From Siphonodentalium dalli (Eukaryota > Mollusca > Scaphopoda > Gadilida > Siphonodentaliidae): 64,000 nt of DNA. The translations under genes and the position numbers were made by a program. The stretch covers positions 146,001,379-146,065,378 of the forward strand of contig CP136063.1 in the NCBI GenBank assembly GCA_032622095.1. Reading direction: 5' to 3'. The notes below the pieces were generated by a model, which was not told the origin of the DNA, ran no database searches, and saw nothing but the letters and a program-made list of their open reading frames with translations. Of the stretch, positions 20,085-32,809 are shown one piece after another (position 1 is the stretch's first letter; every line of letters begins with the position of its first letter).

Positions 20085-20770
20085 AGAATAATAAGTATCT
20101 GAATTTAGTCATGTTTTTTCTCATTGATGACCCGAATTGCTGCTAGTGGTTCTCGCTCACTGTATATGTTATTTTGAGTAAATTCATGTTCAATGTAAAA
20201 TGTTGCAAAATGGTCAGAGACATCTGATAATATGATTCCACAATCATATTTCCGTTTTGAGTTTTTATGGATTAGCTGCGTTCAAATACATTGTCTACAA
20301 ATTCGTTTTTTGAATGATTATTGGAGTTCAGTAGATCTATACTAAAGTCAGCTGTTAAAGTGTCCAATTAAATAAGATTACGTGTGCGATTTATTTAGTA
20401 TGTCCATTATGCCATCGATATGAGATATGAATTCATCAATATTTGCCATAGGAGCTGTTGGATCTGCATGTATATTGATCCTATAACATACGTGTTTCTT
20501 TGATTGGTGTTTATTTCAACAAACGTGAGGAATAAATACCGATAAGTCAGGTCTGTTCGAATATTATGCCATTTGTATGAATAGCCAAACACCACCCCTT
20601 CCATCGTTATTATCTGGGGGCGTTCTATATTCAAATGGCTGACAACCGGTAAAGAATATATTTCTTTTATCCTGAATATTTCGGAAAGTGCGATTACATC
20701 GAATGTATTACTTTCACTTTGCATATCACATAACAAGTTTCTTAAGTTATCCAAATTAGCATTCATGCTT
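20085..20770 (-). pseudogene. LINE endonuclease-domain relic
   Basis: The minus strand reads FDVIALSE near the start, then VEINTNQRNTYVIGSIY, then in a shifted frame APMANIDEFISHIDGIMDIL, followed by DFSIDLLNSNNHSKNEFVDN and GIILSDVSDHFATFYIEHE. These are consecutive blocks of the exonuclease-endonuclease-phosphatase fold of non-LTR retrotransposons; SDH is the catalytic C-terminal motif. Several frameshifts and stops break it. No reverse transcriptase follows nearby. Confidence 0.75.
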
Positions 20771-21889
20771 CTATGCCATTAAGGTCGACAAATGAAGTGC
20801 TTTTATGCGATTTTCTTATTTTATCCCGAAATTGCGATGGTGCATATTAGTAACACGAGTGTCCAATAAGCTCGTTTGTATTGATGTCCGTGCCACAGTC
20901 ATCTCTGCCATTTGTGCTTATAAAGTCGAATTTTTTATTTGCCTGGAGTTGACAGAGGTCTATTTCACTGATCATAGTTTTTTTGTGTGTCACATCCAAG
21001 CCCAAAGTCTGAAACGATGCCTTATTCACGAGTGCCATTTAAGTGATTTGTAGTTTGGATACCCTTTCACCCCTCTGTCTAATATATCTAATATATACAT
21101 AAAATAAATATGTTAGCACACATGTGAGTACAAGCTGGGGGAAGTGTTCCATTCATTTGGTCCATTGTATTCGAACAAATACCCATATCGGGGTCTGCAT
21201 GATATTATATTTGAAGTACAGTATATATGAATTTTTTTTGCATTTGTAAACACGCGTTCTTGTTGCTGGTCCTTTTTCTGCATTTTCCGATAGATGAGAA
21301 TACATACACTCTTAGAACAAATGTGTACAAACTCCACACACTCAATCCCGACCCCAAACAAAATTGTGCAGAAAGCACACAAAACACTTGCGCCGGCGAC
21401 ACTCCCAACATCGAATACGAGTGAATATATGAGTGTATTGCAGCAATATTATTATATGCAATCCCAAATGTTTGCGCCAATATTAAAAATATTGGTGGTT
21501 TCCCTTCCCTTTCAAGAGTCAGCAAAGGGGGGTAAAATTGTTTTTCATTCAACTTGTTTCGGACGTCATTGGATAGATTAAATAGTCATAATTTGACTCT
21601 CGAAACGAGCTATTTATTGAAATATCATTGCTATGGTTCATCTATCACTCTATTGGTAAACAATAACTATTTTTCATATATTTTAATAATTATTTCATAT
21701 GAATTTCATCCTGTCTGACAATAAGAAACCACATTTCTCTCAGATGCCAAATGAATATATTGAGTAGGTTTTGGTTGTAGACTGGGTCCCGGGAGATAAA
21801 GTATATTCTGAATATGTCAATAGGACAAGTGTATGTGTCTCTAATGACATAATTCGTTAAGAATTTCCACAATAGTGGATATAACTCAC
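20771..21889. other. Intron: no gene recognised
   Basis: Several frames of 80-115 codons are open here on both strands, but none shows a conserved pattern and they overlap one another. Interpreted as chance frames in an intron of the Patched-domain gene. Confidence 0.35.
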
Positions 21890-22138
21890 CTTTACTGGCT
21901 CTTTGGTAATGAGAGGTCCGATAAAATCCTGGAACAAGATGCTACCAATCCTCCTTTTGGTGTATTGACTAGATATGTATCCACGATGTGCATAGCAACA
22001 AATACAAGCATCACGCGATGCTTCGATTCGCCGCTGGTCCAGTGTTAAACATGCTACGAAAAATGTTGTTTGTAAGCTGTACAGGGCAAAAACACCAATA
22101 GCAGCATACACACAAAATGAACTCAGGGCTGGAATCAC
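21890..22138 (-). CDS. Patched-domain protein, exon h
   Basis: Acceptor TCTTTATCTACAG and donor GTGAGTTATA flank 249 bp (83 codons, phase 0). It encodes VIPALSSFCVYAAIGVFALY and FFVACLTLDQRRIEASRDAC, the membrane segments that close the first six-helix bundle, followed by a cytosolic loop with Cys pairs and LITKEPVK. The ALxLDxRRxxxxRxxC pattern is characteristic of Patched-related (PTR/PTCHD) proteins. Confidence 0.9.
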
Positions 22139-22515
22139 CTGTAGATAAAGAGTTCGACATTGCCAAACGTGTCACGGAAGTGCTATATGTGAAAAGAGCC
22201 ACAGTTGATCCAATACGTAGCTATACATGTATAGCAGATTTCTATGTCGGCTATAACTGATTTGTAAGAGCATACATTCGCAATCGTAATAATACATCTC
22301 GACTCTTGTAATCGTATAGCATGTTGAATTCTGAATGGAATCGACAGATTTATTCTAGCTTGAATAGTCTTTGGTCGTGAACGGTTGTGAGGATATTTCT
22401 TCATCGATGCCTTGTATGACGACGGATACGTGCAAATAATATATGTGCACAGCCGATATCTGATAGTCGATACCTTTATGCTCTGCATTTGATGTAACTA
22501 CATACTTTTACTCAC

Positions 22516-22688
22516 AGTTGAAGCCCCAATGGCAAATGCTGTGATGTCTGTTACAGACGTAATTGTGATTGATGTGCCTGCGTATCTCATGGTCAGTGCA
22601 ACTTTTTCTGGAAGACTACATTTTTTATCTTCGGTTGAGAGATTCTCCCATGCCTCCATTACAACAAATATGTCATCAACACCAATGC
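22516..22688 (-). CDS. Patched-domain protein, exon g (sterol-sensing domain, GIGVDD)
   Basis: Acceptor TACACTCCAG, donor GTGAGTAAAA; 173 bp. It begins by completing the Gly of GIGVDDIFVVMEAWENLS, the conserved loop of the sterol-sensing domain whose Asp pair lies in the membrane and is thought to couple cation gradients to lipid transport in the RND/Patched family. It continues MRYAGTSITITSVTDITAFA, also typical. Splice phases agree with both neighbouring exons. Confidence 0.93.
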
Positions 22689-22914
22689 CTGGAGTGTAGA
22701 AGGGCGATTATTTATAGATACATTGTATCCGATAACAAAATATTTGAATAAAAAACATATATATTTGCTGTGTATTCAGATTCATACACATGTTTTTTCA
22801 CACTACACTCTTGATTCCATCTGCAGTTTTATGCTAATTTTAAGTTGTTGTTTTTTTCTTCAAAATATTAATTGGAATTTACGGCAGCGTACAATAGCCA
22901 CGTCATTTTAGTTA

Positions 22915-23140
22915 CTATTTTGATTCATTGACTTAGCTGTCTTGATTAATTAAATTAACTATCTTGATTAATCAACTTACTAATACTATCTTCATTGATC
23001 AATTTAACTATATTGATCAATCAAATTAGCTATCTTAATAAATCAACTGACTAATTATCTTGATCATTATTCAACTTGGCTATCTTTATTAATCAACTTA
23101 GCTATCTTGATTAATCATCTTTGCTATCTATAATTAGTCA
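22915..23140 (-). repeat. Minisatellite TAGCTATCTTGATTAATCAA, left
   Basis: About nine imperfect copies of a 22-25 bp unit. An inverted block of the same unit lies at 24385-24478, so the two may be the ends of a fold-back element around 23141-24384. Confidence 0.75.
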
Positions 23141-24384
23141 TCATATGATCCACACCTCGCTACGATCGTTCTATGTAAAGAGATATGCTATTGTTCAATT
23201 TACAATCACTGCACATGCTGCGAAACTTGTTCGTCTAGGGTAGCCAAGTGGAAAATAAAACGCTCTTCGTTTCATTCCGACTTTATAGTGCGAATGCATG
23301 TTTTATGGTAAATAAATCACTTAATATTCTGGAGCCTACAAATTAGTATCAAACAAGATGTGTGCTGTCACCCGGTGCATACCCCGTTGTTTCATAGCGC
23401 CTAGGATGGGCATACCCAATATAGAAGTAGCAGGACCCTGACCATCTTTTAAAAACCTGTCCTTGTACTGAATATCTCCTCCCAATTGAGATCTGATTAC
23501 CCATAGTTAAGCTAGACTTTCGTGCCGATATACACATATCAACATTTCTATATAATAACCATAGAATGAATAATGCAAACAAAACCAATTAAAACAGCTT
23601 TGGACGTCATCATTATGGTTAACAATCATATCAAATTGAGATCTGATATCTCGTGACTGAGGTAATTTGTACAGACGGATACAAAATAAACAACATTTCC
23701 AGATAAATGAAGAAAGTGAACAACAGCGTTTGAAACTTCAGTGAAAGCCCGTATGATGATGATAAACACCCATAACAAATTTCATCAAGATCCCACAATC
23801 CATGCCTAAAATACTCAGGGAGACGGGAAAAAATCAACATGTTCCATATTAACAAAGATGAATAACTCCAGAACGAAAAAACACAAACAAAACGATTGAA
23901 AACTATTCGAATGGCCAGACGGCGGACGGAGGACCAAGTGCATTCAATCCAGTATAACCGCCATTTACTTCGGTCATTGGGGTATAATTATTTCGGCAAA
24001 ATCCCCACAATTACGCTCCAAACTGGTACCCATACCGTGGATGTGCACCGGAATGGGCGGGTGGGTAGAGTTGTGGCTAATTGAGCCAGAATAGACATTT
24101 CGCAATATAACATGCGATTACTGGTCACATTTGGCGTTACTTCACTCCTCCCCTGCATTGGATGTCTGAATCGAGCGTCCAATTCACTATTTAGTTGTTC
24201 TCAATTAACACCCATATACTATTCAGATTGTTCCCCCATAGTATAATACTTAGTGTTGTGTGGTAATAGGTGATGTTGCGGACAGTTGAGCCAGAGTCGA
24301 CATATCACAATTATAATATAAAATATGTTGTTACTATTTAACCAGCTCTATATTCCCATACTATGTAGTCGGATCGGTAAGTTG
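23141..24384. other. Sequence bracketed by inverted minisatellites; no gene
   Basis: Contains a diverged direct repeat (ATTGAGCCAGAATAGACAT near 24081 and GTTGAGCCAGAGTCGACAT near 24285). No coherent ORF. Confidence 0.35.
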
Positions 24385-24478
24385 ATCAATTGAAAAGCTA
24401 AATTGGTTAATCAAGATAGCTAAGTTGATTAATCAAGTTAGCTAAGTTGATTAATCACCATAGCTAAGTTGATTAATA
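24385..24478 (+). repeat. Minisatellite TTGATTAATCAAGATAGCTA, right (inverted)
   Basis: Four copies in opposite orientation to 22915-23140. Confidence 0.75.
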
Positions 24479-24514
24479 TTAAGTATTTGTGGTTATGTGC
24501 TTATTTATACTTAC

Positions 24515-24638
24515 CGAGTAACATAAACGGGAGCGCATTGTGTATAGGACCATACAGAATTCCCATGGCAAAAGCCAGCCCATATGTAAACAAAATGGAC
24601 AACCCAATGCTGAGAACACCAATCAATACCAAATAAAG
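24515..24638 (-). CDS. Patched-domain protein, exon f
   Basis: Acceptor GTTTCAG, donor GTAAGTATAA; 124 bp. It encodes two membrane stretches, LYLVLIGVLSIGLSILFTYG and GILYGPIHNALPFMLLG, the helices immediately before the GIGVDD loop in the sterol-sensing domain. The final G joins the next exon to make the Gly codon. Confidence 0.92.
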
Positions 24639-25017
24639 CTGAAACAAAAACAAATCAGCCTCTAATGCTCATACATTTATTTGAGAGTATGGTCAGCAGT
24701 TTTTACTTCAGAGTAAAGTGGCGAAATGTGTCCTGTACAGTATTAGACGTTTGCTTTTTCCTATATATTCATATTGGTATTTTGGGCGCAACTATATATG
24801 CATGTCGCATTAGAATTTGTCGTACTTGAAACATAAACGTCAGATATAATATAAGCAGTAGATAGTTATAGCCGAGCCAAAACGACACAAATTGCAGTCA
24901 TCTCCATTCAAAAGGGTGTTTATATGATTTTATTCAGAGAATGATTCATAACAGGGGTATATAAAATTTCGCTCATCCAAAAATGTATGGGTTCAGACGT
25001 TGTGATGCGATCGAATT

Positions 25018-25143
25018 TCTGGAGGGTTGTGGTGAGGTTATTCTGGAGGGTTGTGGTGAGGATATTTCTGAAGGGTTGTGGTGAGGTTATTTCTGGAGGG
25101 TTGTGGTGATGTTATTTCTGGAGGGTTGTGGTTTGGTTATTTT
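25018..25143 (+). repeat. Minisatellite TTCTGGAGGGTTGTGGTGAG, five copies
   Basis: A 25-27 bp unit in direct repetition with minor variants. It lies in the intron between Patched exons e and f. Confidence 0.85.
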
Positions 25144-25360
25144 TAAAAGATGGCGATAAAACATCCCCCATAAGGGATTTCATTTGTGTGTGATATTTTT
25201 GATACCATACTTATTATTGATCTGTTAATTGAGTTATCAATGTTCATTATACTGAATTGCCCTATGAAACTAGTTGAAATCGATACATGCAATAGCTTGC
25301 AAACAAATGCTATATATTATATCATAGTGTTGAGTGTTAGCCAGGACATTATTAACATAC

Positions 25361-25481
25361 CCTATGCTCCACAAAGTTGAACCTTCCGAGAGATATTGCC
25401 ATATAAAACGAAACAAGGGAGAAACCAGCCATCAGCAATACTGTATCGTCCTTAACAGCCCCGTATATCTCTTCATCAAAA
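25361..25481 (-). CDS. Patched-domain protein, exon e
   Basis: Acceptor GTATTTTAG, donor GTATGTTAAT; 121 bp. Encodes FDEEIYGAVKDDTVLLMAGF and ISLGRFNFVEHR: the end of the first luminal domain and the start of TM2, with the LGRxNxVExR loop found in PTCHD proteins. The first base completes a codon begun in the exon at 33815-33900. Confidence 0.92.
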
Positions 25482-25552
25482 CTAAAATACAGGATATATT
25501 GTCAAGGTGATTCTGTATACATGTATGTTTCTATCGGAGTGGCTAAAGGGCG

Positions 25553-25682
25553 GCATACCACTTTTTAGCCAGAATGGCCTGATGCAATAAAGAGCCATTG
25601 TTATCTATATGTACATGAAATGATAAATAATGTTATACCACTCTTTAGTGTATCAGGCCATTCTGGATAAATAGTGGTATGC
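25553..25682. mobile_element. Short palindromic MITE
   Basis: Arms 25553-25583 (GCATACCACTTTTTAGCCAG...) and 25652-25682 are inverted copies with a loop of about 68 bp. A related element is at 32810-32950. Ends contain ATACCACTCTTTAGC. Both copies lie in the Patched-gene introns. Confidence 0.7.
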
Positions 25683-25689
25683 ACAATCT

Positions 25690-27074
25690 CCATACAATTA
25701 CGTCCCTTTGCTATATTGTTCCGCGCTCTGAAATACATAGCAGTGACTGGTTTACTGGCAGAGCTTGTGGTATGCGACGTCACGTTGGCGCAATGCGTAA
25801 AAGATCTCAACAAAAAATTGGAGGGCAAACTGCTGCATTTGGAAAAGATGGGATGCGTTTACAAGACACAACACACGCATGCACGTGTGTGGCATTTTAG
25901 ATCCCGACGAACGTTTGTTGTATTATTCTGTAAAGTTTGCATGCATTAACGGCGGAAGAAAATCTTCATCAGCATTATAATTGTTAACAGTAGTCATATA
26001 TCAAAACATTCCACAAGTCAAGGAAGTCACTGACGCTGAAGCCAGTGAAGGGATCACTCTTATCTAAAATAAATTTGCTGGTGCATTGTGGGGGGTAATT
26101 CTCACGGAATTTCCCCCTTAACCATTTCTACACTAAATGGATTCTCCCATCAGTTATATATGATAAATTAGAATAGTCTATTATTCATTTGGGGGATATT
26201 CAAGTAACAAAACCAGACGACATACAGATTAAAAGCTGACAAAAGTGCAGAAGGATTCATATTATTTAGTGGGAAATGTTCAGATAATAAGTTCAACAAA
26301 CTACCAATGTATGCATAGCCGTTTGTTCAATTATACTAGTCATATGTTGAACTTAGTATATGAACTTTAGTAATGAAACGGTTAAACGTACAAATTGAAG
26401 TCTCACATATAGAATACCCTCATATAGCCGAGAACATCAAATTTTCATGAGTGGTGAGAATTTGGTACCCTATGCATGCGTATTTTGTTTATTCCATAAT
26501 AATTATTTTGTATTTGTTCCACGAATTCAACTACTCCACTGTTTACTTTGAATGTGCATCTTCATCGAGACGCTATAAGGAATTTGCGTCACGCGTATAT
26601 AGTGATGTATACTTTTTCGTCATGGTGTCAGTCTGTTTCTACCATCCATTAAACCCATTTCATAATAATGATATACAACGGGCACTGTACAACAGGAAAT
26701 AGTGCCAGTGTACCAACATGTATTATTGTATTGCAAAACGTGACTATTGACTTCCGGTTTGTTGTCTCTTTACATTCTGTACGATATACATATGCTAAAT
26801 CGATATTTGTGACTATTGTTGAATTAGTTTGAACAAATATTTCATTACATTTACGACATTACATACCTCACAGTCTTATTTATCTTGGATTATTTTTTTA
26901 TGCAGGCAAACTATGCATAATAACGTGAAACGTCAGCACAGACATTATAGAAGTATGTTCGATTGATCTCTTAAGTTGTTTTCCCGATTTGGGAGTGCGC
27001 CTCCTTCCGGGCATTGTGGAGTTAGTTTAATCGGATGAACGGAAACTTATATATTCAAATATTCGTCTGGACTT
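25690..27074. other. Intron: no gene recognised
   Basis: Overlapping short frames without conserved patterns, AT-rich. A fragment at about 26030-26130 (GAAGGGATCACTCT) resembles the end of the MITE at 43820. Confidence 0.35.
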
Positions 27075-27515
27075 TACCCATTTTGAAGTTGCGAATTTCT
27101 ACGATTGAGCATTCCAATATACGGATCACCTGAGTTTCCGAGAATTGATTTCATATTGCGTATAGCATGCTCTACCTCTCCATTGCCGGGTGGATTGAAA
27201 GGGCTACTTGCCACACGACTGAACCCATATGCATGTGTAAATTGTTCAAATTCCGACGAAGAGTGCTGGGTCCATTGTCCGAAATGAGAACACTTGGAAT
27301 GTCTAAATGTGAATTTTTTTTATTTCATATTGTTTATTACAACAGCAGAGGTTACTGATGTCAATTTCGAATTTCTATCCAATGAGAGAAATAGTTCACA
27401 AGAGGAACGTATTGAGTTTTATTATGCTCGAACAAGTCTGTCACAAACTCTGGAAATTCTGATGGAATAAGCAGTTCCGACCTGTTGACAACTTCCCGAT
27501 TGATTTGAACGTATT
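27075..27515 (-). pseudogene. Ty3/Gypsy integrase relic
   Basis: The minus strand reads LLIPSEFPEFVTDLFEHNKT, then YVPLVNYFSHWIEI, then (after stops) DIPSVLISDNGPSTL, and in a third frame SSPFNPPGNGEVEHAIRNMK. These are the D, D-N-G-P and E blocks of the Gypsy integrase core in the right order. Multiple stops and frameshifts. It probably belongs with the gag/protease/RT relics at 30859-32170; the RT and RNase H part between them is gone. Confidence 0.8.
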
Positions 27516-27840
27516 TGGTCTAACATTTTATCTGATGCTGTTCAATAATGTTATGTAATGTACATGTATCATTTATTCCACTGTTGTTGGTGATGATACT
27601 GGTTATCTCGATACTGCATAAGTAGTTTTCAGTATCTTTTCAGGTAAATGTGATATGGCGGAATCCTTGTATTCGAGGTGGATGAAGATCTTTCGATTGA
27701 AGCAAGGACAACTACACAAAATTTGACACCACCCCAGTAATACTTAATCCTATAGAACAGTGGCCGTGTGGTGAAATTATAATTTACACTTGCGGTTTTA
27801 AAAGTGATATATTCAATAATTACGACCAGTTATTTTATAT

Positions 27841-28040
27841 ATGAGATTGGTTGCTTTGAGTGGGTCAGTAAACAATTCCGCTTCTAATGATATATTATAT
27901 ATGTGGCCGTTTTGTGGCTTGGTTGCTATGAGTGGGTCAGTAAACAATTCCGCTTCGAATACTGTATTATGTGTGGCCGTTTTGTGGCTTGGTTGCTTTG
28001 AGTGGGTCAGTAAACAATTCCGCTTCTAATGATGTATGAT
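27841..28040 (+). repeat. Tandem repeat, about 72 bp unit, three copies
   Basis: Each unit contains TTGGTTGCTTTGAGTGGGTC and AGTAAACAATTCCGCTTC. Confidence 0.85.
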
Positions 28041-28110
28041 ATATATATATATATAAATAAAGGAAGAAATTCTCCTCTGAGGTAGGTGACTGCTGACGTG
28101 AAGAATGGAA

Positions 28111-28209
28111 TAGTTTGAAAATTAAGAAAGGTATCCGTTCATTGTTGAATATTTATTACATGTATGTTCACACAGCTATGTGTACGGATACCTTTCTTAA
28201 TTTTCAAAC

Positions 28210-28211
<2 letters not shown>
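28111..28211. repeat. Perfect 28 bp inverted repeat with 45 bp loop
   Basis: TAGTTTGAAAATTAAGAAAG plus GTATCCGT at 28111-28138 is exactly complementary to 28184-28211. It is followed by a (TA)n and (TG)n microsatellite (28211-28262). It could be a small MITE or fold a strong hairpin. Confidence 0.85.
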
Positions 28212-28245
<34 letters not shown>

Positions 28246-28869
28246 AAGGTGTGTGTGTGTGTGTTTTGAAGTGCGTTTCGGTATAAAATCCGACCCTTTG
28301 ACCCAGTTTAGCGGACATAAAACTCAAACGAGTAGAAAATACAGCCGGTTGGCATCAGACCTTTGCTCACTATGATAACCGGAGTTCTTCTGAACCAATT
28401 ATTACATGGGATACATCAAATTGAAGAGTAATAAAATCGTTCTTCCTATATTATTATGAGGCATTAAGGTAATTAACACATTATTTTTGTGTATTTTGAA
28501 CCAGTTTGTGGGCGCTAAAAAAATTATAAAAATTAGGGCCGGCTAAGCTGGCCACCTTTCTATAGGATTAAGTATTACCGGGTGAGGTCAAAATTTATTC
28601 TGGGGACGTGTGGGACAACAGGTGTTTGTGATCATTTTTGATAAAATATTTCTTAATAATGTAGTCACTGAAACGTTTGCAAGACCATGTGATTCCTAAA
28701 CATTCACATTCGTTCGAAGCATATCTCATGTCAGTTTTAGTCAGTGAGCGAGACCCTAATGCAATTGGCCACCATTCATTTTGAATTTCTATATAAGAAC
28801 CGAAGCTGAACCAATCACAACTCTGTTTGTTTAATGTAACAACTGCATAGTAAAAGCAATTATTTTGTC

Positions 28870-30515
28870 CAAATGTTTTTTTCTCTTCATAATACTAATT
28901 ATTTATATTTAAAATGTCCATTTTGCCGAGATATTTCAAAATCCAGCAGATATTTCTAACTTTTTGACATAAACAAAAATGGCAAAACTTTCTGTGAATT
29001 TTCACTCAGGTAGACTAAGTCACATGACCGATCGGCTCGGTCACCTGACTGTTTTCTCCAGCGTGTATCACCTGTTTTGCTAAACAATGACAGCCGTGGG
29101 CGGAGCTTAAAATAATTCCACCAGTTGATAATTACATATGAAATATCGCAATATCGCAGATTAAATTCTTTATACGATAAATAAATAGTGACCATTAAAT
29201 AAAAACTGTTTGAGTGTGCTGATTATGAACTGGATTTGATAGAATATTAGATAATATAACGAATAATGATGTCTAAAGTATACTTTGAAACGATAAAAGT
29301 GGTGTGAAATGAGATAATTTATGGGAAATGAAACGAGCTCATTATAGTGTGAAACGAAATTGAGCAAGAAATATAAGTTGGGTATTCTACCTCCTTCGTT
29401 TTATGGTACAAATTTCGGAAGCTAATTTATGCCACTGGAATATTGTCATACCGTTGTGCATTAGATGAGTGCAATTAAAAATCAATGGTGTGTGATTCCA
29501 AAACTGTTGGTTAAACCATCATGATGGCTTACATTCGTCATATTCTTCCTGGGCATATTCCTCCTGAGCATCCTCCCACGAAGCATTTTGTGTAGAGATG
29601 AGCATGACTGGCAGTAAATTAAACACTACAAAAATCACAATAGTGACAATATCATGACACATACCAATTAACAGAGGGTACGATCACAAGATGTAGCTAT
29701 ATAGGCCTACGCTATAATATTTTAACGATTTAGAAGGAATTAATAGACTTCAGTTCAATTGAAAAGTTTATGATTTCTCTCTGTGGGCATCTTGCTAAAT
29801 CCCTCCAGTAGAGATATTGCTTAAACAAAATAATTAAGTCTAAGACTCGAAACTACAATAATAATTAGGCACTTTGGCATAACGGTATCTTTTTCTAAAT
29901 TGTAGACTAGCTATACTTGGCTGTGCATTTTTATCAATTTGTTGTTTGTTTGTTTTCATTTTTCATTTTTGTTTATTTGTGAATAGTCGCTGGGTAATGA
30001 CAATTCACCAAGTGAATAAGAGAATACCAAAGCATTAGTAACATCCATTCAATGCACCAAACATGCAGCGTCTTGTTATTAATGGCTGCAAAACAACCAT
30101 CCTAGGCGCTACAAATTACTTTATTCATATAAATAGTCTGCTATACGACAATTGCTTCCAAATTTAACCACACTATTTTGATTAATTATATAATACATCG
30201 CACAGTGATGTTATCTATACACTGCGACGCACAAACATATTCCACAATTTAGTATCAGCTGACTACGGTTACGTAATCGTAGTCTGCATAATAAAATCTG
30301 GCTCAGAATCTGTGCTTTTAATTCACTAGACTATTTTGATGTCATCGCAGTCTAGTCACGGAGATCTCCGAATACTGGCGGTGGTATTATTTCTTAGTTT
30401 TTCGGCTTATTTATTATGCGATTGGAATGGGACTTAGGTCATTTTAATCACAATTGGGAGGGCTTTCCTATTGCGTTTGGTGGTTTCTCGACTGTATAAA
30501 TCCTTTTTAAGTCGT
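28870..30515 (+). repeat. Dispersed repeat, copy 2 of the 15780-17765 family
   Basis: Same ordered blocks as copy 1, at lower length. It lies between the integrase and RT relics of the Gypsy element, so it may have inserted into or replaced its middle. Confidence 0.65.
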
Positions 30516-30858
30516 AACGTTTTACACAGATGTGCACCATTTTTTGCTTGTGAAAATCCATGTCATCACAGACGCATATTTTTCCACGAATGTCTTTTAT
30601 TGCCACATATATATAAAACGCGATGGACCACCTGAGACAGCGAACGGTAGTCGCCTGCAACAGAACGACCAAACGATGTAATGAACGTCTTCAATTTATG
30701 TGATTCATCTTACACAAGTATCTGGTAGAACCCTGAGTTACAATCAAGTTTTGAGAAAATAGTGGCATTAGCAATTTGAGTCAATCTACAGTTAACTGCC
30801 GGTATCATTAGACGTTTAGTTTAGTTCTGTCAGATCCACACACAGTTGCACATTATTA

Positions 30859-31137
30859 TTAGCCTTCCTGATGACGACAATTGGCGCACACCAACTTAAC
30901 TGGTATTATTACATCTGCTTCTCGTAGATCATCCAATTCCGCACATAATGCAGGTAAAAATGGAAGCGGAATTCGCCGAGGGGTCGACAAATTATACGGC
31001 TCAGCATAATCTTCCAGTTTTATTTCATACAAAACAGCTAGTTTGCCAAGTCTTTTCAAAAGTGGGAAACCCATTTTGACATTGACAGTCTGGATGAAAG
31101 AGACAACTCCGGGTTTATGTGAGTACGTTTGTTGCAT
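30859..31137 (-). pseudogene. Ty3/Gypsy reverse transcriptase N-terminal relic
   Basis: RIPLPFLPALCAELDDLREA followed by DVIIPV is the standard start of the Gypsy RT domain (PRRIP..L...L..EL..L...GVI.PV). The frame then degenerates. The protease lies just upstream on the same strand. Confidence 0.8.
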
Positions 31138-31229
31138 TTTCCTAATACATATACCTCTTCCATCAGTTCATTTTCCTTGAACTTTAGATTAGTGATGAAG
31201 TATCATCGGGTATTTAATATTTCTGCATT

Positions 31230-31400
31230 CGCCCCTCGTAGCACTCGATTCGTTTGCTGAAGCTAAACAATTTTGACCAACATGTCTTCATTAATCAAGA
31301 TCTCAGCTCCAGTGTCAACCCGGAAGATAACTTGTGTTTCATTCACCATTATGTCTATATTATACTTGTAGTCGACATCATCGGTAGAACTTATACCCCC
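31230..31400 (-). pseudogene. Gypsy aspartic protease relic
   Basis: The minus strand encodes VIFRVDTGAEILINEDMLVK, the D-T-G-A active-site loop of retroviral-type proteases, followed by a stop at KIV. The position between gag and RT fits the usual order. Confidence 0.75.
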
Positions 31401-32175
31401 AAGGAATATGTCTGATGATCTTGTGTTGAAGCTCCACTGTCAGTAATTCGATTAGCAGATTTCGTCGTATCATTATTATGACAAATGACAAAATGTCATT
31501 AATTGAACATCCATTGCAAATTGCATCACATGCAGGATACAGCTGACTGTTACGTGGTATCGTCAATACCACTGACAAAGAAATTCGCTGATTTGAAACA
31601 TTGTACGGTTGCAGATAAGATTTGTTTTGAAATTTGTTGACATTATTTCTCATGTGAACTACATTCAGATTGTCTGAATGTGAGTATTCCTCAGGGCTTG
31701 ACCTCGTAATTTCTTTAGCCTGAAGTATTTGGGCCAACCGAAGTGTCATACCTGTAGTGTTAGATTTCGATTCATTTGCATCCTTTCAGAAAGGGATTTA
31801 TCTCTTATCCCGACCACAATTATGTTATGAATTAGTTCATCTGTTCAATGTCCATAGTTGCAATGTTTGGAGTGTGTAAAGCAGTGATACATTCCTCAAT
31901 AGACTCACTGTCAGTTTCAATTCTTGCATTGAATTTTGCTCTGCATATTTAATGTTTCTGTGCACAATGAAGTAATTGTAGATTTTTCTCTTCACCAAAT
32001 CATATATCGTCACCAGCTGGAGGATCAGGGGGAAGCAAATATGAACTGAACATGTATATCTTCTGCCTTTTCGCCCATGGTATATATCAGTGACTTCATT
32101 GACTTCCGATTAAACCTTCAAATCCATCTGTCCCATACTCTTGGGTGAGTAAAGTAGCCATCGCTGCCGCCATGT
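31378..32175 (-). pseudogene. Gypsy gag relic
   Basis: Broken pieces in order: MAA.MATLLTQEYGTDGFEG near 32170, then IIVVGIRDKSLSERMQMN near 31790 (a common Gypsy gag motif), then MTLRLAQILQAKEITRSS, and a zinc-knuckle remnant with PACDAICNGCS (31378-31749). Stops and shifts throughout. Confidence 0.7.
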
Positions 32176-32809
32176 AGTATTCAATTATCTAGTCATTAGA
32201 TACTATTTATATTGATCTCAAAATAATCACTGCATCAAGTCTCATGTACTTATTCTTTAATGATGTAAGTGACCCTTGACAAAAACATACTGGTACACAT
32301 CCAAAGTATGAACAGACACCAATACAAATACACACATGATATATTCCACTTAACTCATTCACTGTCAACTTTCTGGGGATTTCTGATAACTTTTGAACCG
32401 AGATTCCTGGCACATTGCCAGTTCTCATTGTTTTGTGTTTGTATCATTATACCCAAAAACAGATCCAAGAAAGCATATTTGAATGCGTGGTATACAGACC
32501 CCTTGATGAAAATTAAACAGAAACGTCTCCCAATATGACTTGTAATCTGCAGTGTTCTTTTCATGTACACCGAGATTGAATTTGTAAGTTTTCGCTCAAA
32601 ATTCAGCATGTTTTAAGCATGCTGTTTTGGGCGACGAGATATCCGGTGCTAAGTGAGTTAACACAAGCTGACGGGTGTCCTGTTGTATCAATTTCACCTC
32701 ATCCACAGACTTTGATAATTGTAGTTTCTATCACTGTATTTCTCGTGTATACATGTAGTTAGCAGGGGGTAGTACAATTAATTAGATCAACATTGCGCAA
32801 ACGTGACGT

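Noticed and set aside
21205-21581. Opposing frames of 95-115 codons in a Patched intron
   Set aside because: Overlapping antisense frames with no conserved pattern or splice context.
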